Assembly: GCA_937898625.1 (NCBI GenBank)
Contig: CALEJF010000026.1
Location: forward strand, 1 to 50,460
Source of the DNA: an uncultured Clostridia bacterium
GTDB lineage: Bacteria > Bacillota > Clostridia > Oscillospirales > Acutalibacteraceae
DNA length: 50,460 nt
Direction of reading: 5' to 3'
Shown here: piece by piece, positions 8,679-16,772 of the stretch
Position numbering within the stretch: the first letter of the stretch is position 1
Layout: each line of letters begins with the position of its first letter
Notes under the pieces: model-generated
What the model was told of the DNA's origin: nothing
The model's input: only the letters and a program-made list of their open reading frames with translations
Databases searched by the model: none
Program-made: the position numbers and the translations under genes

Positions 8679-11177
8679 TTGGAACTTCTAAATTACGAGA
8701 TATTAAATGCCAGTGGTGAAGCAAGTAAATCTACTGTGCCTATGTTTACTTTCGACACCTATCCTTGCTTTATAGACCTTGCTTTTCCCAAAAGTATGAG
8801 TGTTCATGATGTTGTAGTTGTTTTTCCCGAAAATATCGAGGTTAATTATACAGTTTTTTCAAGCCTTGATGGTGTGAACTTTTACAAAAAAGGTAAAAGT
8901 CCTAAAATTGCAAGATACCTGCGTGTTTTCGTTAAATATTATGGTGGAGAGAAAGTAACAATCAACAATATTGAAGTTTTGGGTGAGGATTGTAAATTCC
9001 CGTCCAAAAAAATCATTTTTCACGAACCTGAAGTTTTTGAAAAAACTGAATTTGCCAAGGAAATTACCGACGAGGAAATTCTCCAAGATGTAAATGGAAT
9101 TATCGGCAGAACCATAGGCGAAAACTATGTGGAGCAATTTGAATTACGCCTTGACAGACGACTTAAAGAGGAATACTTTTCTATTGCTTCCTTACGAGGT
9201 AAAATCGTTCTTACCTCCAACTCCGGTTTAGGACTTGCATCTGCATTTAACTGTTATCTTAAAGAGATTTGCAACTGCCATATTTCAAGATTTGGCAAAC
9301 AGGTTAATTTACCCAAAACCTTACCCGCTGTAACCGGAAAAATTGACCGTACAACCAATTTTAAATACAGATATGCTTATAACTACTGCACTCACTCGTA
9401 TTCAATGGCTTTCTGGACAGAGGAACAATGGCAGAAAGAGATTGACTATCTCGCTATGAATGGTGTAAATCTTGTTCTTGATATACTCGGTATGGAAGAG
9501 GTTTACAGAAGATTTTTAACTAAACTCGGTTATCGTCACCGCGAAATCAAGAATTTCCTTGTAGGTCCCTCCTACTATGCTTGGTTTTATATGAGTAACA
9601 TCTGCAACATTGGTGGACCGATTCACGACGATTTTTTCTTTGAAAAATGCTATATGGCAAGAAAAAATCACCGCAGAATGCAAGTTCTTGGAATGAACAT
9701 TGTTTTACAGGCATATACAGGTATGGTGCCTCGTGACATTCAGAAAAAAGACAGGGATGTAGAGGTTATTGAGCAAGGAAAATGGAAAGGAATTGAGCGA
9801 CCTTTAATCATTTGTCCTGATAGTGTCAAGTATGTTAAATACGCTCAACTTTTCTACGAATGTCAAAAAGAGGTTTTTGGTGACATTACTCATTTTTACG
9901 CAGGTGATGTTTGTCACGAGGGCGGAAAACTTAACAAGAGTAATGCAAAAGACAGCTACAAAAATGTTATGGAAAGTATGCTTTCCTTTGATAAAGACGC
10001 TATGTGGGTTGTTCAATGCTGGTCACTTAATCCTAACAAGCTTTTCACAAAGTCAGTAAAGCCTTATCGTGATAATCACATTCTTATGCTTGACCTTAAC
10101 ACGGAAAAGATTAATCACAATGCAAATAATTTCAGTCGTCTTGCAAAATACGGAAATGTACTTTGCGGATTACTCAACAACTTTGGTGGTCGTCACGGAA
10201 TTTACGGAAATGTAAACGAAATTCCAAAGATGGTCAAAACTGCTTCCCAAAGACCTAATTTCAAGGGAATTGCGCTGACAAGCGAAAGCACAAATGTTAA
10301 TCCTATTGTTACTGATATTTTCTTTTCAACTATATGGGAAAATGTTGAAAATATTAAGGAATGGGCAAGAAAATACGCAATCAGACGATATGGCAAAGAG
10401 AATGAGCATATCAACGAAAGTATGGAAATCCTTTTGAAAACTGCCTATGGTAGTGACAACGGTCCTTTAAGTTTTGGTGCAACGGAAACAATGGGTTGTC
10501 GCCGTCCCCTTGACCCTGAAAGCAAGATGTTTACTGCCCGTGGTACAGTTAAAATTCCATATTCAAAAGACGAATTTGACAAGGCAGTTTCATTATTCCT
10601 TAAAGACTTTGACAAATTCAAGGACAATGAGTGTTACATTTATGATGCAGTTGATTTGTTGCGACAGTCCATATCAAACAAAATGACATCACTTGTGAGA
10701 AAAACTGTGTCTGCATACAAAAGTAAGGATTATCTTGTTTGTACTGAATACGGCAACGAGCTTTTATCACTTTTAGACACTCTTGACAGAGTTTTGCTCA
10801 ACAGTAAAGACTTCACTTTTGCTTCATATATTGAGCCTGTCAAGGAGTATACGGACAAGCTTGATGATTTCACAAAAGAGCTTTATATGATAAATGCAAA
10901 ATCACTTATTACCACTTGGTATTGCCGATTACTCTCAAATGACGGTAATCTACACGATTACGCACATCGTCAACTGGGTGACCTTGTAAACTCATTCCAC
11001 AAAATGCGTTGGGAAAAGTTTATGGAACAGGTCAGAATCGAAATGGATGGCGGAAAGCAGACAGAAATTGATTGGTTCAAAGTTGAGTGGGACTGGGTGC
11101 TTGGTGAAACAAAATACACCAAAAAAGTTCGTGATGATAGTTTAAAGGCTCTTGGAAAGCAGATATTGGAGAAATAA
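8679..11177 (+). CDS. Alpha-N-acetylglucosaminidase, GH89
   Basis: 832 residues from a TTG start preceded by AAGGTG; an open frame continues upstream to 8625 but lacks a ribosome-binding site. An N-terminal beta-sandwich of about 100 residues resembles a discoidin/F5-8 type C domain. It is followed by the NAGLU N-terminal domain, the TIM barrel (FKYRYAYNYCTHSYSMAFWT, WQKEIDYLAMNGVNLVLDIL, YFAGDVCHEGG-like FYAGDVCHEGG) and the helical C-terminal domain. GLLNNFGGRHGIYG and ALTSESTNVNP carry the family's conserved active-site loops, the latter with the probable catalytic Glu. No signal peptide, so it acts in the cytoplasm on imported GlcNAc-alpha oligosaccharides, as found on gastric mucin or heparan. 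Confidence 0.9.
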   Translation: MELLNYEILNASGEASKSTVPMFTFDTYPCFIDLAFPKSMSVHDVVVVFPENIEVNYTVFSSLDGVNFYKKGKSPKIARYLRVFVKYYGGEKVTINNIEVLGEDCKFPSKKIIFHEPEVFEKTEFAKEITDEEILQDVNGIIGRTIGENYVEQFELRLDRRLKEEYFSIASLRGKIVLTSNSGLGLASAFNCYLKEICNCHISRFGKQVNLPKTLPAVTGKIDRTTNFKYRYAYNYCTHSYSMAFWTEEQWQKEIDYLAMNGVNLVLDILGMEEVYRRFLTKLGYRHREIKNFLVGPSYYAWFYMSNICNIGGPIHDDFFFEKCYMARKNHRRMQVLGMNIVLQAYTGMVPRDIQKKDRDVEVIEQGKWKGIERPLIICPDSVKYVKYAQLFYECQKEVFGDITHFYAGDVCHEGGKLNKSNAKDSYKNVMESMLSFDKDAMWVVQCWSLNPNKLFTKSVKPYRDNHILMLDLNTEKINHNANNFSRLAKYGNVLCGLLNNFGGRHGIYGNVNEIPKMVKTASQRPNFKGIALTSESTNVNPIVTDIFFSTIWENVENIKEWARKYAIRRYGKENEHINESMEILLKTAYGSDNGPLSFGATETMGCRRPLDPESKMFTARGTVKIPYSKDEFDKAVSLFLKDFDKFKDNECYIYDAVDLLRQSISNKMTSLVRKTVSAYKSKDYLVCTEYGNELLSLLDTLDRVLLNSKDFTFASYIEPVKEYTDKLDDFTKELYMINAKSLITTWYCRLLSNDGNLHDYAHRQLGDLVNSFHKMRWEKFMEQVRIEMDGGKQTEIDWFKVEWDWVLGETKYTKKVRDDSLKALGKQILEK

Positions 11178-11185
11178 AAAAATCA

Positions 11186-11214
11186 AGAGTACGGAGTTTT
11201 GATTTCCGTACTCT
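11186..11214 (+). terminator. Terminator of the GH89 gene
   Basis: Perfect 10-bp inverted repeat AGAGTACGGA/TCCGTACTCT followed by seven T, 9 bases past the stop codon. Confidence 0.85.
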
Positions 11215-11231
11215 TTTTTTGCTGCAAAATG

Positions 11232-11382
11232 GGAGTTTGTCGGGGTGTTTCAAATCCCCTCCCTCATTGAGGGAGGTGGCATTTTCGCAAGAAAATGACT
11301 GAGGGAGTTACTCCCTCAGTCTCGCTTTGCTCGACAGCCCCCTCAAAGATGGGGCAGAATAAAGCCCGACAAATCCAAATTT
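11232..11382. repeat. Dispersed MITE-like element with nested hairpins
   Basis: About 150 bases bounded by inverted ends (GGAGTTTGTCGGG at the left, CCCGACAAATCC at the right). It contains the internal hairpins CCTCCCTCATTGAGGGAGG, TTTTCGCAAGAAAA and CTGAGGGAGTTACTCCCTCAG. It is related to 44284-44439 and to the fragment at 1-57. No open frame is present. It sits between the two convergent glycosidase genes. Confidence 0.75.
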
Positions 11383-11408
11383 TTCAGGTTCTTTTGTTAA
11401 AAACCAAA

Positions 11409-11433
11409 GGCGGGGTCTTGACTTGACCCCGCC
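11409..11433 (-). terminator. Terminator of the GH51 gene
   Basis: Perfect 9-bp GC-rich inverted repeat GGCGGGGTC/GACCCCGCC with a 7-base loop, followed by TTTGGTTTTT on the minus strand, about 30 bases past the stop. Confidence 0.75.
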
Positions 11434-11460
11434 CTACCATTATATATTGACTTTTGGAAT

Positions 11461-14190
11461 TCAATTCGTTTTAAGGCGGATTGAAGTTACCGAATATGCA
11501 GGCATTGTGTAGTTAAATTGATTTGAGAAGCCGTCAAGAGTAAATTCTTTCATTGTGCAAACCTGCTCTTGCCCAAGAATATTATCATTTTTAAGAGAAT
11601 CGCCTGCAACTTGATTAATAGTTGCTGTGCCATTAATATTCGCATTATCAATATCAACTGCAACTGTACTTGCCTTTTCAGTAACATTTACAAGTTTAAT
11701 AATAACATCACCGTTATCGTCGTTACTTACAACTGTATATGCAGTTGCTTCTGCACCATTTGTAAATGTATAGTCAATGTAAAGTTCACCGTCAATATAA
11801 CCTTTTACATTGGAACCTGAAACTTCAAGTTTAATCTCATAAGTTTTATCTGTTTCAACTGTAAATGGCTTAACTGTGCCTAAAATTTTATCGGTTTTTA
11901 CACCTTTTTCTATCTGTTGAAGTGCCGAAAGCGTATTGCCCCAACCACCGATATTCCAGAAATAGCAATTGTCCTTATCCTGAACTGCAAATGGGATAAT
12001 AAAGCCTTCTCCACCTTCGAGTTTTGTTGCCTCAACCGTGTAGCAATAGTTTTCCCAGTCTGTATCACCAAAATAAGCAACACTACCATTATTGCCATAA
12101 GCCATATTGGTTGTTGTATTTACAAGAGCGCCTCTTTTAATCTTCCATTCACCATCAGTCGGGAACTCCCATTTTGATTTTGCAAGGAATGTTGTAAAAT
12201 TAGCTCTTCCAAGAGTTCTTCCATTATCAAGATTTGTTATTCTTACATTATCAAATTCCGCTGATGTGTACCAAGTGCCTACACCAACTTTACCTGTAAG
12301 GTTCACATCGGGAACTTTTGCCCCTGTAAGTGTATGGTTAAGTACTGCTGAACCTTGGTTTCTTGAGAAAAGTTTTTGAACATAATAATTAATTGACGGA
12401 GTTACCTGATGATTATTGAACCATATAAGGTCAGGTGCCCAGTGAGTTGCAGTAAGATTACCAAACAATGGTGCATAGGCCGCCATTTCAACAATGTCAC
12501 CATTTCTTTCAAGTCCTGTCATATATGCTGCTTCTGAAAGTGCAGAATTAAGAGTATTACTCCAAGAAGCATATTCACCAACGAAAACTTTAAGACCACC
12601 GCCATAAATGGTATCCGTCATATTTTCTACATTTCTCTTGTAGTTTTCTTCATCGTAGTAGTTGGCATTTTCAAGGAACCACGCAGGGTCGTTATAGTAA
12701 TGGTGGTCAGTTGCTGCTGCAAAATCAGATGCATTTGTTGAGCCCATTTTATCAAGTTCGTTCTTTGCATATTCATAGGATGCAAGGTAATCTGCACCAC
12801 TTATACCATCATCAACACCTGATGAATAAATAAGTTCAAGTCCATCATAAAGTTCAGGATTATTTGCCTTTGCCTCATTAAACGACTCCAAGAATAAGGA
12901 ATATCTGTCGTAGTAAACCTGTCCCCAGTTTTCATTACCGATACAGATATATTTAAGATTAAATGGTTCTGTGCGACCTAAATCAATACGAACTTTACCC
13001 CAAATAGTATTCTCATCACCACGGCAGAATTCAACAAGGTCGTGCATATCCTGAACATACTGTTTGAATTCGTCACTATTTACATCAACCGGTCCTCTGC
13101 CTCTTGCCTGACAGAAAAGCCCGCAGTTAAGTACGGGAACACCGATAGCACCGATATCCTCGGCAAGTTGGAAATATTCAAAGAAACCAAGTCCGTATGA
13201 CATATAGCAAGGTAATGGGTCTTCTGTCATATCAATATTTGTCCAAAGGTTTACACCCTGTTTTCTTGTAACAACATCGCCATATTTACCATTGAACATA
13301 AGTGGCAAACCATTACTGCCTGTGCCGATAGAATCCTTCCAGTTGTATGCGCTGTTTTCGTCGTATCCTTCAATTATACAACCACCGGGGAAACGCAAGA
13401 ATTTTGGTTGCATATCTTCAAGGAGTTGACACATATCTGCTCTTAAACCATTTTCACGGTTTTTGTATGTATCCTCAGGGAAAAGAGAAATCATATCAAG
13501 ATAAACCTCTCCACCCTCTGTAATAACCTGAAGTGTTACACCCTCGTGTGCTGTAACATCAGGAGTGAGTGTAAGATTATATTTTCCCCAAGCAGAGGTA
13601 ATATTTTCGACATAAGCTGAACTTACAACCTCACCATTTACAGCAAGATTTACATAGATTTTTCCGTTATACTGTCCCTTTGCATAGAAGGATGCTTTAT
13701 AGTTTTTTCCTGCCTCAATGCTCATTCCGTCAAGGAAACCACGATTTTCTATACCTGATTTCCCATTAACACTACCCTGTAAAACAAGATAATGTGGATT
13801 GTTTTCATTAAGTGAATGTGCGATGTCATTTCCTACAGAAGCTTCTGCCCCATTTACAACATCCCAACGGTAAAGATTATCATTTTCGGCATATTCTGTG
13901 TATTCAAATGAACGGTTTACAATCATTTCTGCATAAAGTCCGCCATCGGCTGCAAAGTTGATATCCTCAAAAAATGCACCAAAAAGCAGGTCACTTATAT
14001 CGTGGATTTCGTCCCCTGCATCTACATTCAATGTGTACTTTGCATCGTCTGTGTTATAAACAGAAACTGCATTTGCACCTGTATTATCCACTATAATTTC
14101 TTCTTGTGATGGTTCATCCTTATCAAAACATGGGAAAATGCTAAGAATCGCCATTACAATTGCAAGAAGAGATGAAAACAAACTTTTCAT
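11461..14190 (-). CDS. Secreted GH51 alpha-L-arabinofuranosidase with extra carbohydrate-binding-like domains
   Basis: 909 residues. A hydrophobic N-terminus (residues 1-21, ending SIFPC) is a signal peptide; the Cys lacks a good lipobox. A beta-sandwich resembling CBM4/9 lies at about 140-245. The catalytic TIM barrel follows, with CIGNENWGQVYYDRY (acid/base Glu about 420) and KVFVGEYASW (nucleophile Glu about 539). A LamG/DUF1080-like sandwich (about 655-815, with DWENYCYTVEATKLEGGEGF) is inserted before the end of the C-terminal arabinofuranosidase domain. It would release arabinose from arabinan or arabinoxylan outside the cell. AAGGGGAA precedes the ATG. It is the only glycosidase here with an export signal. 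Confidence 0.92.
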   Translation of the reverse strand: MKSLFSSLLAIVMAILSIFPCFDKDEPSQEEIIVDNTGANAVSVYNTDDAKYTLNVDAGDEIHDISDLLFGAFFEDINFAADGGLYAEMIVNRSFEYTEYAENDNLYRWDVVNGAEASVGNDIAHSLNENNPHYLVLQGSVNGKSGIENRGFLDGMSIEAGKNYKASFYAKGQYNGKIYVNLAVNGEVVSSAYVENITSAWGKYNLTLTPDVTAHEGVTLQVITEGGEVYLDMISLFPEDTYKNRENGLRADMCQLLEDMQPKFLRFPGGCIIEGYDENSAYNWKDSIGTGSNGLPLMFNGKYGDVVTRKQGVNLWTNIDMTEDPLPCYMSYGLGFFEYFQLAEDIGAIGVPVLNCGLFCQARGRGPVDVNSDEFKQYVQDMHDLVEFCRGDENTIWGKVRIDLGRTEPFNLKYICIGNENWGQVYYDRYSLFLESFNEAKANNPELYDGLELIYSSGVDDGISGADYLASYEYAKNELDKMGSTNASDFAAATDHHYYNDPAWFLENANYYDEENYKRNVENMTDTIYGGGLKVFVGEYASWSNTLNSALSEAAYMTGLERNGDIVEMAAYAPLFGNLTATHWAPDLIWFNNHQVTPSINYYVQKLFSRNQGSAVLNHTLTGAKVPDVNLTGKVGVGTWYTSAEFDNVRITNLDNGRTLGRANFTTFLAKSKWEFPTDGEWKIKRGALVNTTTNMAYGNNGSVAYFGDTDWENYCYTVEATKLEGGEGFIIPFAVQDKDNCYFWNIGGWGNTLSALQQIEKGVKTDKILGTVKPFTVETDKTYEIKLEVSGSNVKGYIDGELYIDYTFTNGAEATAYTVVSNDDNGDVIIKLVNVTEKASTVAVDIDNANINGTATINQVAGDSLKNDNILGQEQVCTMKEFTLDGFSNQFNYTMPAYSVTSIRLKTN

Positions 14191-14221
14191 AATTATTCCC
14201 CTTTTACTTCAAATTAAATTA

Positions 14222-14250
14222 ATTATATAGTAAAACAAAAGTATAGTCAA
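14222..14250 (-). promoter_or_regulatory. Sigma-A-type promoter of the GH51 gene
   Basis: On the minus strand TTGACT (14245-14250), a 17-base spacer and TATAAT (14222-14227), 32 bases before the start codon. It is divergent from the promoter of the Fur-family gene. Confidence 0.75.
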
Positions 14251-14270
14251 TAAATATTGTTTTGTACTCA

Positions 14271-14299
14271 TTGACTTTTTCCTATCTTGCGTGTATAAT
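14271..14299 (+). promoter_or_regulatory. Sigma-A-type promoter of the Fur-family gene
   Basis: TTGACT (14271-14276), a 17-base spacer and a consensus TATAAT (14294-14299). The -10 box runs into the palindrome at 14297-14319. Confidence 0.8.
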
Positions 14300-14319
14300 T
14301 TGAAATTGAATTTCAAATT
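14297..14319. promoter_or_regulatory. Perfect 11-1-11 palindrome, putative Fur-family operator
   Basis: AATTTGAAATT-G-AATTTCAAATT is a perfect inverted repeat around one central base. Its core TGAAATTGAATTTCA has the 7-1-7 architecture of Fur/Zur/PerR boxes. It overlaps the -10 box and the likely transcription start of the regulator gene, so binding would block transcription. Autoregulation by the encoded regulator is inference. Confidence 0.7.
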
Positions 14320-14339
14320 CATTTTGAGAAAGGTATAAT

Positions 14340-14744
14340 ATGAGTTACAATACAAAACAAAGCAAATTGGTTTACGAGTTTTTACAAAACAATCCTGATA
14401 AACATTTTTCTGCTGAAGAGGTTTATTTCGCGTTGATTAACAATGGTGATAATATCGGTAGAACTACTGTTTATCGTCAGTTGGATAAACTCTGCGATGA
14501 GAAAAAAGTTAGAAAATTCTTTTCAGGGGAAAATAACGCTTGTTGCTACCAATTAGAAAGCGAACATTGTCACAATCACTATCATTTAAAATGTTCCTCT
14601 TGCGGAACACTTATCCATACTGAATGTGATTTCCTCGATAAGCTTACAAATCACATTTTTAATGACCATCAGTTTAAGATTGATGGTTCAAGAACCGTGC
14701 TTTACGGAATTTGTAAAAATTGCAGAGAGGAGAAAGCAATATGA
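14340..14744 (+). CDS. Fur-family metalloregulator
   Basis: 134 residues, usual length for the family. The N-terminal winged helix includes HFSAEEVYFAL and the recognition helix region IGRTTVYRQLDKL. The C-terminal dimerisation domain has the His-rich motif ESEHCHNHYHLKCSSCG and a structural zinc site of two CxxC pairs (Cys85/Cys88 and Cys125/Cys128). The His/Cys pattern is most like Zur or PerR, but the sensed metal cannot be fixed from sequence. The stop overlaps the start of the downstream permease (ATGA), so the two are translationally coupled. A perfect palindrome overlaps its promoter, which points to autoregulation. Confidence 0.9.
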   Translation: MSYNTKQSKLVYEFLQNNPDKHFSAEEVYFALINNGDNIGRTTVYRQLDKLCDEKKVRKFFSGENNACCYQLESEHCHNHYHLKCSSCGTLIHTECDFLDKLTNHIFNDHQFKIDGSRTVLYGICKNCREEKAI

Positions 14745-15640
14745 CACCATTTTTACATGCTCACACAGACATATCCGTTTTTTCTGTTGAAAATCTTTCT
14801 CATATTCTGTTGGATGCGGTCCTTGACACATTTAAGACTCTCCCCTTTTTATTTATCGCCTTTTTACTCATTGAATTTCTTGAGCATAAGGCAGAGGATA
14901 AAATTCAGCATTTATTCACCCGTGCCGGTGGTGCAGGTCCACTTATCGGCACAGTTTTAGGCTGTATCCCCCAATGTGGTTTCTCTGTTATGTGTGCGAA
15001 TCTTTATTCAAGTGGCATAATCACATTGGGAACTCTTATCGCTGTTTTCCTTTCCACCTCTGACGAGGCAATAATTCTCCTCGCAACTGCTGAAAATGGT
15101 TGTTTTGAAATCTGCAAATTAATTGTTACTAAAATTATTATTTCGCTTTTCTTTGGATATTCTATTTATTTAATAGAAAAGAAACTACACAAAGGACATA
15201 ATCATCATTCCCATGATTTATGCGAACACGACCACTGTGGTTGTGATGAAAACAGCGGTGTTTTACGACCTGCTCTTATTCACACCGTAAAGGTATTTGG
15301 CTTTTTGCTCTTGTTCACGATTTTAATCCAGTTTGCAATCAGTTTTATCGGTATGGAAAGGCTCTCACACTTTTTACTTTCTGATTCCGTTTTTCAACCG
15401 CTTCTTTCAGCCTTGATTGGATTTATTCCAAATTGCGCTTCTTCCGTACTCCTGACACAACTATATGTAGAAAACACATTAAGCTTTGGTGCTTTAATCT
15501 CCGGACTTTGTACTAATGCCGGTGCAGGAATGCTAATTTTATTCCGAAATAAAAGCAATTTTAAGGATAATCTTAAAGTTTTGGGTATTATGTATTTATG
15601 TTCAGTTATTCCGGGAATAATTTTACACCTCTCTTTTTAA
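14741..15640 (+). CDS. Putative heavy-metal/manganese exporter, ArsP_2-like permease
   Basis: 299 residues with about 8-10 membrane segments in two similar halves, each carrying a G-x-I-P-x-C motif: TVLGCIPQCGFSVMCANLY in the first and GFIPNCASSVLLTQLY in the second. This fits the putative 10-TM heavy-metal exporter family (ArsP_2). The loop between the halves, about residues 148-172, is rich in His and Cys (HKGHNHHSHDLCEHDHCGCD) and likely binds metal. GAGAGGAGA precedes the ATG, which overlaps the stop of the Fur-family gene. Control by that regulator implies a role in divalent metal balance; the direction of transport and the metal are unproven. Confidence 0.8.
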   Translation: MTPFLHAHTDISVFSVENLSHILLDAVLDTFKTLPFLFIAFLLIEFLEHKAEDKIQHLFTRAGGAGPLIGTVLGCIPQCGFSVMCANLYSSGIITLGTLIAVFLSTSDEAIILLATAENGCFEICKLIVTKIIISLFFGYSIYLIEKKLHKGHNHHSHDLCEHDHCGCDENSGVLRPALIHTVKVFGFLLLFTILIQFAISFIGMERLSHFLLSDSVFQPLLSALIGFIPNCASSVLLTQLYVENTLSFGALISGLCTNAGAGMLILFRNKSNFKDNLKVLGIMYLCSVIPGIILHLSF

Positions 15641-15648
15641 AATTATTC

Positions 15649-15677
15649 TTTACTTTCAAGTTTTAATGTGTTAAAAT
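15649..15677 (+). promoter_or_regulatory. Probable promoter of the yerC-like/methyltransferase/hslO operon
   Basis: TTTACT (15649-15654), a 17-base spacer and TAAAAT (15672-15677), 38 bases before the start codon. The -35 box is a weak match. Confidence 0.5.
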
Positions 15678-15714
15678 ATTAAAAGGGAATAAAACTTTTG
15701 GAGGTTTTAAAAAA

Positions 15715-16002
15715 ATGGGAATTGAATTTAAAAACGAAAATACAGATTTTCTTATTAAGTGCATTATGCAATTAAAAACTGAAGAGGAATGCTATGATTT
15801 CTTTCAGGACCTTTGTACTATAAATGAGTTTCATTCGATGGCACAGCGCTGTGTTGTTGCAAAAATGCTTTCAGAAAAGAAAGTGTATAACGATATTGTT
15901 AAGGCAACAGGCGCTTCAACAGCTACTATCAGTCGTGTAAATCGTTCACTTCAGTATGGTGCTGATGGTTACGAAAAAATTTTTGAAAGAGTTGAAGAAT
16001 GA
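15715..16002 (+). CDS. YerC/YecD-family TrpR-like DNA-binding protein
   Basis: 95 residues, the usual length of this TrpR-superfamily group. The middle EFHSMAQRCVVAKMLSEKKV and the helix-turn-helix YNDIVKATGASTATISRVNR match the family well, with the typical ending in RSLQYGADGYE. It is a cytoplasmic helical DNA-binding protein; targets are unknown in most bacteria. GGAGG lies before the ATG. Its stop overlaps the start of the methyltransferase gene by four bases (ATGA), so the two are translationally coupled. Confidence 0.9.
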   Translation: MGIEFKNENTDFLIKCIMQLKTEEECYDFFQDLCTINEFHSMAQRCVVAKMLSEKKVYNDIVKATGASTATISRVNRSLQYGADGYEKIFERVEE

Positions 16003-16772
16003 GCTACGGTGTTTTTTCATCAGTATATGATGTTTTAACTGAAAATGTTGAATACGAAAGAATTGCCCATAAAATCTGCTCTCTGTTACGCGAAAATGGT
16101 GTTAACGGAGGGCTTTTGCTTGACTTGGGTTGTGGTACCGGCACCCTTTCTTTTCTTTTAGAGAAAAAAGGTTACGATATTATCGGCGTTGATGCAAGTG
16201 AAGATATGCTTATGGTGGCAAATGAGAAAAAGTTCGATGAAAATTCTTCGGCTATGTTTCTTTGTCAAAAAGGCGAAGAGCTTGACCTTTACGGTACCAT
16301 TGACTGTGCTGTTTCAAGTCTTGACACCATCAATCACATAGACAACCTTGAAAAGATTAAAAAGGCATTTTCTCTCATTTCACTTTTTATGAATATGGGT
16401 GGCATATTTGTTTTTGATATGAATACACCATATAAGCACGAGGAAATTCTTGGGAATAACACCTTTGTTTATGATATGGACGAGGTTTACTGCGTGTGGC
16501 AGAATTCATTTGACAAAGAAAAATATGCTACAACTATTGACCTTGATTTCTTTATTAAAAACGAGGATGATGAGGGTTATGAAAGATACAGCGAAAGCTT
16601 TTATGAGTATTCATACTCAATTGAAGATATTGTAAACATTGTAAAAGAAAATGGTTTTACTCTTTTGGGAATGTACGATGATTACAGCGACAATTCACCA
16701 AGTGATAAAACCGAAAGAATAACATTTGTTTGTAAGAAAACAGAAACTATATTTAAGGATGAATTAAAATGA
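15999..16772 (+). CDS. Class I SAM-dependent methyltransferase
   Basis: 257 residues. Motif I is LLLDLGCGTGTLSFLLEKKG (about residues 43-62), followed by the acidic ribose-binding strand DIIGVDASEDML and the post-motif GTIDCAVSSLDTINHI. The C-terminal part is a beta-rich substrate-binding region. It is a Rossmann-fold methyltransferase of the YdaC/YqeM-like type in clostridia; the substrate is unknown. The start overlaps the upstream stop (ATGA) and its own stop overlaps the hslO start in the same way, giving a three-gene coupled operon. Confidence 0.88.
   Translation: MSYGVFSSVYDVLTENVEYERIAHKICSLLRENGVNGGLLLDLGCGTGTLSFLLEKKGYDIIGVDASEDMLMVANEKKFDENSSAMFLCQKGEELDLYGTIDCAVSSLDTINHIDNLEKIKKAFSLISLFMNMGGIFVFDMNTPYKHEEILGNNTFVYDMDEVYCVWQNSFDKEKYATTIDLDFFIKNEDDEGYERYSESFYEYSYSIEDIVNIVKENGFTLLGMYDDYSDNSPSDKTERITFVCKKTETIFKDELK

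Noticed and set aside
11232..11382. Repeat element as a CRISPR or coding gene
   Set aside because: The repeats are nested inverted hairpins rather than spaced direct repeats, and all frames are broken.
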